A stretch of 64,000 nucleotides of DNA from Dillenia suffruticosa. Lineage: Eukaryota; Streptophyta; Magnoliopsida; Dilleniales; Dilleniaceae. Below are positions 1 to 11,060 of this stretch, in pieces. The translations under genes and the position numbers were made by a program. Under the pieces are notes generated by a model, which ran no database searches, was not told the DNA's origin, and was given only the letters and a program-made list of their open reading frames with translations. The DNA lies in the NCBI GenBank assembly GCA_033439265.1, contig JAVTVX010000015.1, positions 72,001 to 136,000 of the forward strand, read 5' to 3'. Numbering within the stretch: position 1 is the stretch's first letter; every line of letters starts with the position of its first letter.

Positions 1-1000
1 CTGAATCTCTTGAATTTGATCATCTTTAATTCGAGCGATCTCTTATGCTTTAATGAGTGTCTTCAACCAATGAAACATGACTTTGGTTGCTAATTCCATC
101 TTGAGACCTCCAATTAATGCCCTGATGAAGGCTTTCTCCGACCATCTCACAAGAGTTGAGATCCTTTCAAATTCCCTTTGATACTCACGAAAGGATGAAT
201 TTTGCTTGAGCCAAGTACGAGCTTCTTCATAATCCATATATTTGGTATCTCCAAACCTCTTGGCTATCTCCTTGCATAGCCTTTCCCAGTTAATTCTTTT
301 TTTCCAAGTTTAGTATCTTTCCTTCAACCATGAGTACTATAGTTGTGATTCGCCCTCAAGATAAAAACTTGTTATACATACTTTCCTCTCTATTTCAGCT
401 GGGTAATAGCTGAAATAAGTGTTAGCTTTGGCAACCCAAGTGGTAGGATCATCGTCCTAAAATTTAGAAAATTCTTGGTGGGGTTGGATAGCCCTTCGCC
501 TTACTTTTGTGGTGCTTCATTTTCACTTCCACTTGAGAATGGCTCCTCACCACACTCTTCAACTTCAACAATGGATGATGCTGGAGTTGGTGGAATGCGA
601 AAAGGAGGAGTAGCCATTTCCTCAATGTTAGGAGCTGGTCGATTATGAGATCGATGGGTTTCCTTGCTCTGCCCCATTGCAGGTTGTCTTTCCAACGGCA
701 TGTTTTGAAGCATAGTAATGATATTGGCCATACTTTTGCTCAAGAAGAGCAAGACACTGGTTGGTTTCTTATTGGGACACGTGGGTGGCTTCGTTGGACC
801 TCAAGAGTTTCAAGCCTCTCTTTTTGAGTGGGAACTTTTTCGGCCATGGAGGAGCATGGAGTTGGACAATATATAGGTAAGAAAATGGTAGAATGGATAC
901 TGGGTACACTCTGAATGAGAGCACAAGTTGTGGGGACTCCACCCGTAAAGGATTGGACGATGGCATGAGTAGCGGCTAGTTTGCGTGTGGTTTCGTGAAG
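1..1000 (-). mobile_element. Ty3/gypsy gag remnant
   Basis: The minus strand encodes pieces of a retrotransposon capsid protein. The clearest piece is at 43-237 and contains the residues SFREYQREFERIS followed by a decayed form of the gag motif ending in ALIGGLKMEL. A Pro/Glu-rich N-terminal gag segment lies at 501-752. The pieces are in different frames with stops between them (240-500), so this is a broken gag. The pol part would lie beyond the left edge of the window. From about 1000 to 1600 I see no coding signal; it may be the leader or LTR of the same element, but no second LTR is available to test this. Confidence 0.7.
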
Positions 1001-1618
1001 TGGATGGGTTGTAGGTAGTATGCACCTTACTTCGCAGCACCTATGTCTTATGAAGAAGGCTAGCTAGGTGAGGAAAGGTTTGATGGATGTACAGTTAAGG
1101 GACTTGGATATAAATCGGTGATGTGCGAATCATGGGTACACTACTTTGCACATAAAGGATCACTTAAGTAGTGTTGAACTTATGGACAGCACTTGCTTTT
1201 CCTCAGCCCTAAGGATAGAAAACTCTCTCTATGAAATGGTCTGAAATGTTATTGCTCAAATGTGATGCCTTTGGCTTGTGGAGGGCATACCTATTTATAA
1301 GCTTTAAGGGAGAGGAAAGTACAAGGGCCATTTTAGATCTTAACCATACATCTAAGAGGCTCTGGATCTCTCTCACAAATGCCTATTCCTGAATATAACT
1401 CTTGAGTTTTTTTTTTTTTTTTACTATTCTAGGATACAACTCCTGGAATTCTAGTATGTGCTCCCTGTATTTTATCTTTTTGTTTGCTTTGAGACTCTTA
1501 GCATTTTGGCTTCCACAAACCTACTCCTTTATTTACTCCTACGTGTATATCTAAACTTCCTTTTTTTCTTCCTACTGCCTATATATAGGCCGGGTGCTTG
1601 GACACTATGATGCCTAAG

Positions 1619-1812
1619 TGCTCGAGCTCCCGATGTTGGGGCTCCTTGTGATAGGGCTCTCGGTGCTGAGGCTACCAGTGCTGGGGGCTTTTGGTATTAG
1701 GACTCTCAGTGTTGTGGTTCCCGGTGCTGGGGTTCCTGGTACTGGGGCTCTCTATGCTAGAGCTCCTGGTGCTAGGGTTCTCAGTGCTAGGGCTCTGAGT
1801 GGTGGGGCTCCC
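1619..1812. repeat. 15-bp minisatellite
   Basis: About 13 degenerate copies of a 15-bp unit resembling CTCCCGGTGCTGGGG run head to tail, for example CTCTCAGTGTTGTGG, TTCCCGGTGCTGGGG, TTCCTGGTACTGGGG, TTCTCAGTGCTAGGG. Because the unit is a multiple of three, a frame stays open across it (1618-1986) and would give a pentapeptide-like Leu/Gly/Ala/Val repeat. There is no other sign that it is translated. Confidence 0.85.
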
Positions 1813-2593
1813 AGTATCTCTATGTTATCCGTAAGAACATGCCAAGTAGTTACTTGTCGTACCCTCTCTCGAGTGTTGTACAAGACCTTTCTAAGATCTG
1901 TCACTCTATTTCCCAACTGCCAACGTAAGCTCCCCCCCGAGATTCCCAAAATATTAAGAGGCCTCTCCAAAATAGAGAACAACTAGGAGGCTGCCTGCAA
2001 TGAAGGAAATCTTCTTGTCCAAGACATTTCCTCCTAAGAACCTCACTCCATAGAGCTGGATCTGATGATATTATCTACCATCCTAATTTAGCAAGGAAGG
2101 CACGATTAACATTCTAGGATTTACAAATTCCCAATCAACCCCATCTTTCAGCTAGTACACTAAATCCAACCTAATAGTATGAATCTGATGAACCCCTCCT
2201 GAACCAACCAAGGAATTGGTGAATAAGCGTATAAAGTTCATCACAAACCGATTAAAGGAACTAAACTCAGTGCATAACTTAGATAGGGATCACCGATATT
2301 ATCGCCTAAATACCCAACAAAACTCAAAGTTTTCGATTTCCACCTAAAAATCTTATTCGGTACCCAATCTATCAAATATTAATAATATGATCTACTAACA
2401 TGACCACGTGAGATAGGAAATTCCATATACATCCCTAAATCCTTTGTTAATTGAAACTGATTTTGAGAGGTTAAACACCTCTTTAAGGCTAAAGGAGCTG
2501 GAGGAAACAAATAGTTTGGATTTGTTAAGATTCATCATCAATTAACTATACTCTGAGAAATCCTGATGATGAATTGGGTTGGGAGAAAGAGGG

Positions 2594-2842
2594 TCACTCA
2601 GATGTAAACCTTTTCCCAGGGCAAAATTGGGAAGGACCTCCCGATTCTAAAGCAAAGCAGAATGCATGTAGGTAACTGCAAATATAATCAATCGAACTAA
2701 TCAATCCAAGATCTAGAAGTCTTGTAATGCTTAGCTCAAAAAAAAAATCCACACTGTTATAGGCCTTATACAGATCAACCTTCAAAAATATTTTCCAACG
2801 AGATCCTCTGGAATTTTGAAAGGAGTACACAATCTCCTGCAT
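2594..2842 (-). pseudogene. LINE reverse transcriptase fragment
   Basis: This 82-residue open stretch is part of a plant L1 reverse transcriptase. It shows LMQEIV-like MQEIVYSFQN, then KVDLYKAYNSVD, the usual RT motif A region of the form KxDLxKAYDxVxW with its second Asp changed to Asn, then RLLDLGL, and finally ESGGPSQFCPGKRF, a degraded version of the GGP-x-FxPGKGLRQGDPLSP block. The conserved Asp change and the lost end of the motif mean the enzyme is inactive. Confidence 0.85.
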
Positions 2843-3908
2843 AATAATGATATTATCTAAAGGGTCTCACTCCGATAAGAAACTACTCTGAAAAGGACCC
2901 ACTACCATTTGCAGGATAGGACAAAAACTGCTGAACTAACACTTTGACAAGAACTTTATGCCCCGTGTTAGGTAAAATTCATTCAAACCACTTAGATAAG
3001 CTGTTTTCGAAATTAGGACAATAAGAGCCTTTAGGAACATCATCCAAAAAAATATCCCAAAAGGCCTCCCTGATAAACTAATACAAAACAAGGTAAGTTA
3101 TATCCAAAAATCTCTAATAAAATAGCGGTTGGATGCCATCAGCACCTAAGACTTTATGCCTCTTAATTGGAAAAATTGCTATCCGGATCTCTATAAGCTC
3201 AATTAGAAAACTCGGATGAATCTAACCCTTTAAATCAAGGATCCATCTTGGAAAGGAGCTTTCGCAAAACTCTATAAAATAGGAAGTCACATGTTCCTTA
3301 AATTTGAGTTGTACCAAACACCACTCCCTATTAATTTTTAATTGTGCAATTCTCCCTATTAATTTTTAATTGTGCAATTCTATTTCTATTACAGCAAATG
3401 ATAGTAGACATATGGTAAAACCAGGTGTTCTGATCCCCTTGACAAAACCACAGAATCCGAGATTTTTAATGTCAGAAAATTTCCTCCATATAAGGAACCA
3501 ATGATATTTCTCTAAAAGTCGACTCTCAAGCTTATATAATAAACCTAAATAGTCAAACTTGTGACATCCTAAATACCAAGCAACATAACCTCAAGACAAT
3601 GCTTTTTGCTAAATACATTACTAAAGACTGGCTTATTTTAAAGCTTGAGGGCTATTGTAGTAGCCTCTATCGAGCTCAACAAAGACTGGTCACCATCCTC
3701 CCCACACCAAGCTAAGACAAAAACCTATTTAAACTGGGGGTGTCGTAACTTAGTTACCTAGAAATGAAAAGGACAACCACCTCGTGGAGGGGACAGGTCA
3801 TGCAAGTCTGCAAAAGAATCGGGCGATGATCTATGTGTAGATGAGACAAGTTTATCACTCTTGTTTCAGGGAAGTTAATATGGCTATGAGCATTACCCAA
3901 AACTCAAT

Positions 3909-4700
3909 CTAGATGCCCTTAGAGAGTAACAATGCCATTTCTTCTATGGATCTAGGTAGATGGATTTCCTGTAGCACCAAGATCATGCAAGCCATATTGA
4001 TTCCACCAATCACGGAACCATTGAACCCGAGAATAATGTTGGCACTCCTATTACTTGTTTTCAACTTACTCTCAATGTCATTAAAATCTACCAAAACAAA
4101 CCACACTTCTGGGGACCCATTTGATAAAGACACAGATCCTGTCATGCTTTTAGTTTCTTTTGACTACAAGGTTGAACATACCCATAAATAATAAACCAAG
4201 ATATCCCGTCCGATCGGACTCGACAATGAATCAACTAATCTAAACTATATTATTGACACATCAATAAACTTCGATTTCCAAACCAGCCATAAATCCCCTT
4301 GAAATCAAGAAGCTAGAATGACAAATTCCTTGTTATAACCCAAATATTTAGGAAAACTAGGGACCCGTTGAAAGTTGCACTTGGTTTCGATTAGACAAAT
4401 CATACTGGACCATGAAGATTAATAAATTCCTTAGCTACACGACGAAGTCTGGGGTTATAGATCCCACCCACATTCCAGACAAGTAATCGATGATTTATAA
4501 TCATAAATAAGATAAAGGGGAAAAAGCTTATCGATCACCATAGCACCACCTGCCACCTCACAAGTGTGGTTGGGAATCATCACAATATTAACTTGGATAA
4601 GCTCAGCATCACTAGGATTGGCCTGTGCATACTCAACTAACATTACCTCCCTCGAAGTTTTGCCTACTCCCGATCGACCGCTTGGATCCATACCTTACAT
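3909..4700 (-). pseudogene. LINE ORF2 endonuclease remnant
   Basis: In shifting minus-strand frames this region encodes pieces of an L1 apurinic/apyrimidinic-type endonuclease. The start shows a decayed Trp-Asn-x-x-Gly-Ile-x-Asn-Pro-Arg-Leu-Arg-Arg motif near 4440-4480. Later pieces at 3909-4145 include a LVDFNDIESKLK stretch and a GFNGSVIGG stretch that resemble the mid-endonuclease region. The domain would nick target DNA for the LINE. Stops interrupt it repeatedly. The assignment rests partly on position between ORF1 and the RT. Confidence 0.55.
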
Positions 4701-5567
4701 TATCAGATCTGAAATCACGTCCACTTGTATCAACATTGTGAGTTGCCCCCTACTAGTGGTGTTGCTAGAAAGGGTTGTACAGGGGTAAGTGAGGCCAATA
4801 TCTGGTACACTTCCGCACCCATGCCAGAAAGGGGATGTTGATGAGGGTAAAGTGATGATATGGTGGATTGAGCAGTGTGCTGGGCCTGGTCACTTAGGCA
4901 ATGGGCCAGAACTGGTCTATTAACCTTTGAGAAGACCGGGAAATTCTTCTTCATAGACGGTCACTTCATCATTACCGTCACTTCACCCCATTGGCATCCC
5001 CTCCAAGCCCAATCACTACTCTTGGGCTACATTATGAGGCCCATATTATGAGTCAACAGGAGGCTGGTTGGAGAAAATCCCAGTGATAGCTTGGATAAGC
5101 CGAGACCTAGGGTGGTAATTGAACCTGGAGGGCTCTAGCATCAATGAGCTTGATGCTGAAACTTTCCCTTTGCTTCCTTTCTTCCTTATCTCATTAGGCT
5201 TGGGCCCAACAATGCCATCCACACTCATGGAGATCCCAGCATGTTTCACCATCATTACTAACACTATGATGAGTGTCATTGATTCCTCCTCCCTTCATGT
5301 TACAGACTTTAGTCTGTGATTGTGCCCTTTTTTATTGGTCAGAGACATGAACTCAGCTGGCCATCAGATTGACTTCCTCTACTTCAGGCGAACTTGCATC
5401 TAAGGACCAAATCCTCCTTCTGCACATATCACATCCTCTGTTTTCAAAGTAGAAACCTTCCGATACATTCATCTAGTCGAATTTTGATGACGTTTCATTA
5501 GAACAACCCTCTCGGCATTGTTCTTTCAAGTACCTCACATGACCGTAATTAAAATAGGTGGAGGCCT

Positions 5568-5927
5568 TCATACTCCACCCTGTATACCTTCTTTCTTGAT
5601 CCTAACTCTAAGCACCAAAGCTTTCGAGAGATCAATCTCTACGTAGATTCTTGTGTACTTGCCATGAGTAGCTGTCGTCATGTTGACATCAATCCTAAGG
5701 GGTTGACCCAATAGCAATTGTACTTCCTCATCGAATAATTTGATTAGAAATTCCGGAAGCCGAATCCACACAATTGTTCTTTTGATCATTGAATCTGATG
5801 GAACAAACCATGGTCTCAAATTCATTACCACCAAATAATGATCCTGGATGATCCAAGGACCTTTAGTCATTTCCCGACAATAATCGGATTGATTAGAGAG
5901 TTTTGTCAAGTAAAAATCATTATCCAT
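5568..5927 (-). pseudogene. LINE ORF1 protein fragment (DUF4283)
   Basis: A 119-residue open stretch matches the DUF4283 domain that begins the RNA-binding ORF1 protein of plant L1 LINEs. Visible landmarks are KGPWIIQDHYLVVMNLRPWF, then VWIRLPEF, then the Leu-Gly-x-x-Leu and Asp-x-Asn segment near LLGQPLRIDVNMTTATHGKY, and an Ile-Asp-Leu-Ser-Lys-Ala-Leu stretch. Downstream (about 5500-5570) a CCHC-like zinc-knuckle region with lost cysteines can be made out in a shifted frame. In intact elements this protein packages LINE RNA before target-primed reverse transcription. The frame is broken just downstream, so it is a pseudogene. Confidence 0.8.
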
Positions 5928-5989
5928 ATCAATTAGTTCCAGTTCACCCTCAATCTTCCATAGGGCAGATGGGATTTAAATTAATACTA

Positions 5990-6376
5990 TTTTTGTGATC
6001 AATTTCACTATATTTTTAAATGAATATTGCAATAATTGGATATTTTATAATAAATTGTTCAATTGGATTGTTGGAAGAGTTGATGAAGGAAATTCAAAGA
6101 AAAATGGAGGAAAAATGTAACAAATTGGAAGACAAATTTGGGAAGTGTTAAAGAGGGAACATACAAGAATAATGTCTTGAAGTTGCTGATATTTGAAGAT
6201 TTTCACATAATGGGAATTTATCTTATCATCTCTTGTATCATCCTAATTTTAGGTGTTTCTTTTTATTTTCTCAAGATAGATAGTAATTTTAACATTAGTA
6301 AATTTTTTTGAATTTTAGAAATCCCTATTTTTAGGAAACTTTATTTTTAAACTAGGTTACTTTCTCTCTCCATAAT

Positions 6377-6422
<46 letters not shown>

Positions 6423-7080
6423 AGACTAACAAAACGGTGAAGCCAGCAAGGACGTGAACCTCATATATTCCAAGAAGGCTATTGGCTACTTGCGCTTCTC
6501 TTTTCTCTCTCAAGAAAGCCATATTTTCTTCATTTTTTTTATTCATAGAAGCTCAAGATACATATTTTCCATCATAAGTGGCTAAGTTATTTCGTTTTGA
6601 TTGAAGGGGGATTTTATTTCAATTGTCTTCATTGTGAAATCATGTGTTTTATTTAATTTTTTACCATTTAATTTAAGTATTCATTGATATTTGGTTTATT
6701 TTATGTGAAAGATTCGTAGTGGCTAATCTGACAAATTAATTTAATTTTGATTCTTTTATAGCTATCTATAATTTCAGTGATCCATAATTGTTATTAATAA
6801 ATAGAATAAGTAGTAATTAGGTTATTTATATTTATGGGTTTTTAGCCAATATTCATATTTAATCTAAGGGAATTGATAGAACAGAATTAAATAAGTGTGA
6901 CTATTCCAACTATTTGGATTTTGATTCAACTGTTTTCACAGAATTTAATACTATCATTACATTGATATGAAACGTTATCGTATTCAGTTGATTAATAATA
7001 AATTTTGACTAAGTACTAGATTTGAAAAATTAATTCAGGAAGATACAATATTTATTATAACTATCATAATAAATCTAATA
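5990..7080. other. AT-rich intergenic stretch
   Basis: AT-rich sequence with no coding signal on either strand. It holds a pure (AG)19 microsatellite at 6381-6418. Confidence 0.6.
6381..6418. repeat. (AG)19 microsatellite
   Basis: An uninterrupted AG dinucleotide tract of 38 bases. Confidence 0.97.
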
Positions 7081-7081
7081 G

Positions 7082-7529
7082 TGTGTTTAGCAATCTCATG
7101 GGAAAGGGAGGTAAAGGAAAAGAAGGGAAATATAGAAAAGGGAAGAAAAGGGAAATAAAATTAAAAACTACATTTGGCAACAAAATATGTGATGGGAAAA
7201 GGGGGGAAAGGAAAATAAGATAAAAAATCACATTTGGTTAGACGAGGAAAAGAGATGGAATATAATCAAAAAATGCACAAATTTACTATTTTATTCTCTT
7301 TATTTTTTATTAGAATTTTAAAATAGATGATATAAAAATAAACTTAGTATTTATAATTTTAAAAGGGAATCCCCTCTAAAGCCTATCAATTTGGTGAAAT
7401 TAAAAAATTGGGTTTGAAGGATTTCATAAAAACCCTCCCTTTCCCTCCTCTGTAATTAATTATTTTGCCAAATGTGGGTGGATTTTTTAAAAACCCCTCC
7501 ATTTTCCATCAAAACCCTCCATCCAAACA
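7082..7529. repeat. dispersed MITE-like repeat, copy 1
   Basis: About 450 bp that is clearly homologous, along its whole length, to 52464-52930. Both copies begin TGTGTTT(A/G)GCAA, contain AAAATATGTGATGGGAAA and an AATTAATTATTTTG block, and end in a pyrimidine-rich CCCTCCAT stretch. The ends are weakly inverted (TGTGTTTGG against TGTTTGGATGG read from the other end). There is no coding capacity. The form suggests a non-autonomous DNA element, but I could not find matching target duplications. Confidence 0.7.
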
Positions 7530-8324
7530 AATTAAATGCTTAAATTGTAAAAGATAACCATTTTTGAACTATGATCAATGAAACAATTAAATATGGTGAA
7601 CCTTTGGATCAGAGTTTAATAGATTGATTTTTCTTCAAATTTGTTATTTTGTATTGTCAATTTGTTTCCTTTTTTTTTTAGGTTGTTAATGTAATTTAGA
7701 AATTCAATTGATAACCCCGAATTAACTAAGAAATTAAATCAATTTAATTCTTTTCGGATTCGATCTGATACCACTATTACTATAAAATTATTCGCATTGA
7801 GAAATCAAAATTAACTTTGAGGGTTTCGACAATCGATGAAGAGTCGGAATCCGATTGCGCAAGAAGTAGTAAGCCCCCAAAGTTTTACAAATACCGACAA
7901 TTTTTGACAGGCCAAAGAAGATGTAGATGCTCGTTTGGAATTTCCACAATGGGAATTGATACATTCTATGTTGACTCACCCTCCTCCTCTTCCAGATCTA
8001 AGATCTCTTTAGAGTCGGAGAGGATCATTGATTCCAATTATCCCTTCTGTCATTCCGTCCCAAGAAGGGACTCTTTGCAATTATGGTGGAGCATCAGTCG
8101 ATCCGTCCCATCATTGCCATTGGCTCGCTTAAAGCTTCAATAAAGATGGGCAGTGTCCTTAAACAGACTCTCCCTCTCTCTACTCTCCCTACAAAATAGT
8201 TAATAAAAATTTGCTGAAAATGTCTGAAGATTGATTAATTGGAGTCTGTCAAGTCTGTTCACAATCACATTAGTAGGGCCTAAATTTAATTTACTTCGAG
8301 TTTACCATTTTCCCAAATAGGCCT

Positions 8325-8368
<44 letters not shown>

Positions 8369-8825
8369 CTATATCTCTGCGTGGTGTGGTCCAAAGTTAG
8401 GGACACAAAGTTCGAAGGGAATGATGGTTAATTTTAGGTTTTGGATACAACTGCTCCTAAGACTTGGGTTCAGATTGCTTTGTCTCACATAGATGCAGCA
8501 TCTTTAAACAAGACCCTCCCAATTGTCTCCTTTCCTCGCAAAGGTGTTGTTACTCCGGTTCAGAGGTCTAAATCTATGACGTAGAACAAATAACCCCCAA
8601 AGTCAACATTCACATTATCAATCTCATGAATCTCATGGGATGAATCAGAGAATGAATTTATGGGCAAAAAATGTCGAAAAATGAGTTCGAGCAAGCAGCC
8701 AAGACAGCGCTGCCAAAGGAAGCCATCGCACAAACTCTCAAAGCTTGCACCGCTAGTGTGGTGAAGCAGAGTTTTATATAGAAATAACCTTAAAAAAATA
8801 AAATTTCTAAAAAAGCTCTCTGAAA
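7530..8825. other. intergenic, no gene recognised
   Basis: No recognisable coding sequence. An open frame at 7817-8143 (+) has no family features. A (CT)n microsatellite lies at 8329-8361. Confidence 0.5.
8329..8361. repeat. (CT)n microsatellite
   Basis: A CT dinucleotide tract of about 33 bases. Confidence 0.95.
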
Positions 8826-9305
8826 ATTATTTTTTTCAACAATCGAATATGGATTTTCATACTTAAAATTGAAATAAGAAATATAAACTTTCTAAAATAT
8901 AGAGTTGAATCATTAACCCTTTTGATGTACAGGTTTAAAAAATAGTCACGTACAAATTTATTTTTGATTTTCACAATTCAAGAATTTCGAATGTGGTATA
9001 TGATCTAGATTTTTAAGAACTCTCAAGTATGGATATTCCCTTCTTTTGTTAAAAACGTATGTTTTTGTGTTTTTCCTTTTTCTTTCTTCTTATCTTTTCA
9101 CACAAAAAAGAAGAAGTTACATTCTTATGTTTTTATCAAAAAATTAACTCATTTTTTTGAAATTCAAAGCAAAGGGGAGTTGAAAGTTGGTTTTTTGCGT
9201 AAACTACTCCCCCCTTTTCTTTATCCATTATAATTTGAATTTCAAAAAAAAATTAAAGGGTGTTGGGTCGGGTCAAAACCACATAGGCAACCTGATACCC
9301 ATTTG
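8826..9305 (-). repeat. copia 3' LTR
   Basis: Homologous over its length to 13080-13550; shared landmarks include GATTTTCATACTTAAAATT, the GTCACGTAC block, the ACACAAAAAAGAAG block and GGGTGTTGG(G/A)TCG. The copies differ by scattered substitutions and small indels, so the insertion is not very recent. Confidence 0.8.
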
Positions 9306-9660
9306 ATTCTCGTCCTCGATCTGTTCTTAAGTTTTTAATTATTTTATCCATTTGATTCTCTATTTTATTTATATAACATCTACAATACTCAATTGTTTTA
9401 GACTTTTGAGAAATCAAATAGATATAATTAAATCGTATGAAATCATCTATAAATGTAATGAAATATGACACTTTATATTGAGCTTTCATTTTCATTGGAC
9501 CACAAATGTTAGAGTGAACCAATTGCAATGAAAATTTAACCCCTAAGGCCTTTCCGAATGGTTTTCGACTCATCTTTCCGGCAAAATAATATTCATAATT
9601 TGATAAATCAAATTTAATAAACGAACTCAATAGTCCTGCTTTCATTAGTAGATTCATCAT
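9253..9660 (-). pseudogene. copia integrase fragment (GAG-pre-integrase to integrase core)
   Basis: The 135-residue open frame carries the start of a copia integrase. The landmarks are a zinc-binding remnant ending in GKMSRKPFGKA, then LQLVHSNICGPMK, a decayed form of LxxxHTDxCGP, then YFITFIDDFIRFNYIYLI, which holds the first catalytic-core acidic region, then KNLRTDRGRE, the second catalytic Asp region. The Cys pair of the zinc motif is partly lost and the first core Asp of HTD reads Asn. About 19 residues after the second Asp region the frame enters the LTR, so the third acidic residue and everything behind it are deleted. It would join cDNA to the host chromosome in an intact element. Confidence 0.85.
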
Positions 9661-10199
9661 GTCTTAACCAATGTGACCAAGTCTAATATACCATATTTTG
9701 TCATCAACATTAGCATGACTAGAAGAACAAATATTTAACGAAATATAACGATTAATATAACAGTTTAAATTTGTTTGTTACAATCCAAAATGATAAAATC
9801 ATCCATGAGATGTCCAAAACTATAATACACACCATTGTAATAGATATAAACCTTATTACGAGAAAAATTCAAGTCATAACCAAGTCTAAGAAAAACAACA
9901 ATAGAAACTAAATTTCGTCGAATCTTTGATGTATAGAGAATATCATGTAAGATTAGGGTTTGACCACTTTATAACTCTAGTTTGCAAGTATCAATCCATT
10001 TAACCTTTACTCTCATATTGTTCTCTACATATTTCCATCTTGTAGCAGGAAGAACTCAACGAAAGTCCACGAATGCTTCCTGATCTCTTGTCACATGGTC
10101 TGTTACTTCTGAATCTATAATTCATACATGATAAGATTCATAAAGTAAAACAATATTAGCGACATTTACGACACTTAGAGAAACGTAACAAGGTGTCAC

Positions 10200-11060
10200 C
10201 TTTTTCAGCTCCTGGCATTCCTAAGTGAAATAACCAAGACCTTTGTAGTTGTAGCACTTCAACTTACTCTTGTTATGCTTCTTCCAAAACTGCTTACGTT
10301 TGTTTTGCAGCTGGAATTGTTTTTCTTAGACCTTTCTTCAGATTCCTTCCCTTTCTTGCCTTTGTTCTTGTTCCTTTTGTGCTTAAAGGCTGGAACTTTC
10401 TCAAAACTAGAATCAGTTACAAAGACATTAGAAATTGATCTTGCAGCACCAAGCTGGTCATCTTCAAGTTCCATAAGGCAAAAGTCTCAGAGAAAGTCTT
10501 AACACTATTATTATGAGTCAGATTAACTTTCAAGTGCTCCCATTGATCTAGAAGAGATCGGATTAAAAACTGAACCTGCTACTTATCAGAGAGAACGTGA
10601 CCAACTGATTTCAATTTCTTATCATGTTTGACATGGTTCTCAAATACTGTTGGACATTGTAATTAGTTTTCTTTTTATACGTGTCAAACTTGATTGTCAA
10701 CACTCTCAAACAGGTTATACTAGTACCTCCATATTTCTCTCTAAGGTATACCCATATGTCATGAACAATAGGGAATTATTCACATTCATGAATTAGATCA
10801 TTAATAATAGAACTAACAAGTATGCCATGCGCAATAGAATCTTTCTTCTTCCACGCCTGCTAAGTTTCTTGATCTCTTCTCTGCTGAGCAATATTTTCTA
10901 CTTAGGGTCTTATATGATATGGTTGATTCCCTATAAGGTATCATGTTCTTCCAACACATACCATATCTAATGGCGCCAAATATTATAATTATCGCCATTG
11001 AACTTTTCACCCTTGTTAAGGTCTACTATTATGGATTTTGATACCATGGTCAGGGTTTTT
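10200..11060 (-). pseudogene. copia gag remnant
   Basis: On the minus strand a gag start ATGGTATCAAAA near 11048 is followed in frame by a peptide ending GEKFNGDNYNIW, the standard opening of copia gag (UBN2 type). Further pieces follow at about 10813-11010, and a Lys-rich linker lies at 10259-10474. Stops and frame changes break it. The gag product would form the virus-like particle; here it is not expressible as one protein. Confidence 0.75.

Larger units (their letters stand above)
2040..5990 (-). mobile_element. degenerate L1-type LINE
   Basis: Read on the minus strand, the order is a DUF4283-type ORF1 (5568-5927), a Ser/Lys-rich ORF1 tail (about 5046-5279), an endonuclease-like region (about 3909-4700) and a reverse transcriptase fragment (2594-2842). 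This is the order of plant L1 non-LTR retrotransposons. Every part carries stops and frameshifts, so it is dead. Both ends are approximate: no poly(A) tail or target duplication could be fixed. The left part (2040-2590) is RT-region sequence without recognisable motifs. Confidence 0.75.

Noticed and set aside
1618..1986. 122-codon open frame across the minisatellite
   Set aside because: It exists only because the repeat unit is 15 bp; no start context, homology or exon structure supports it.
7817..8143. 108-codon open frame as a host gene
   Set aside because: No family features, no splice-supported extension and compositionally like its surroundings.
11040..11052. A TGGTATCA motif resembling a primer binding site
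   Set aside because: In the minus strand it is ATGGTATCAAAA followed by a normal copia gag start, so it is the gag start codon region; the true primer site is at about 13070.
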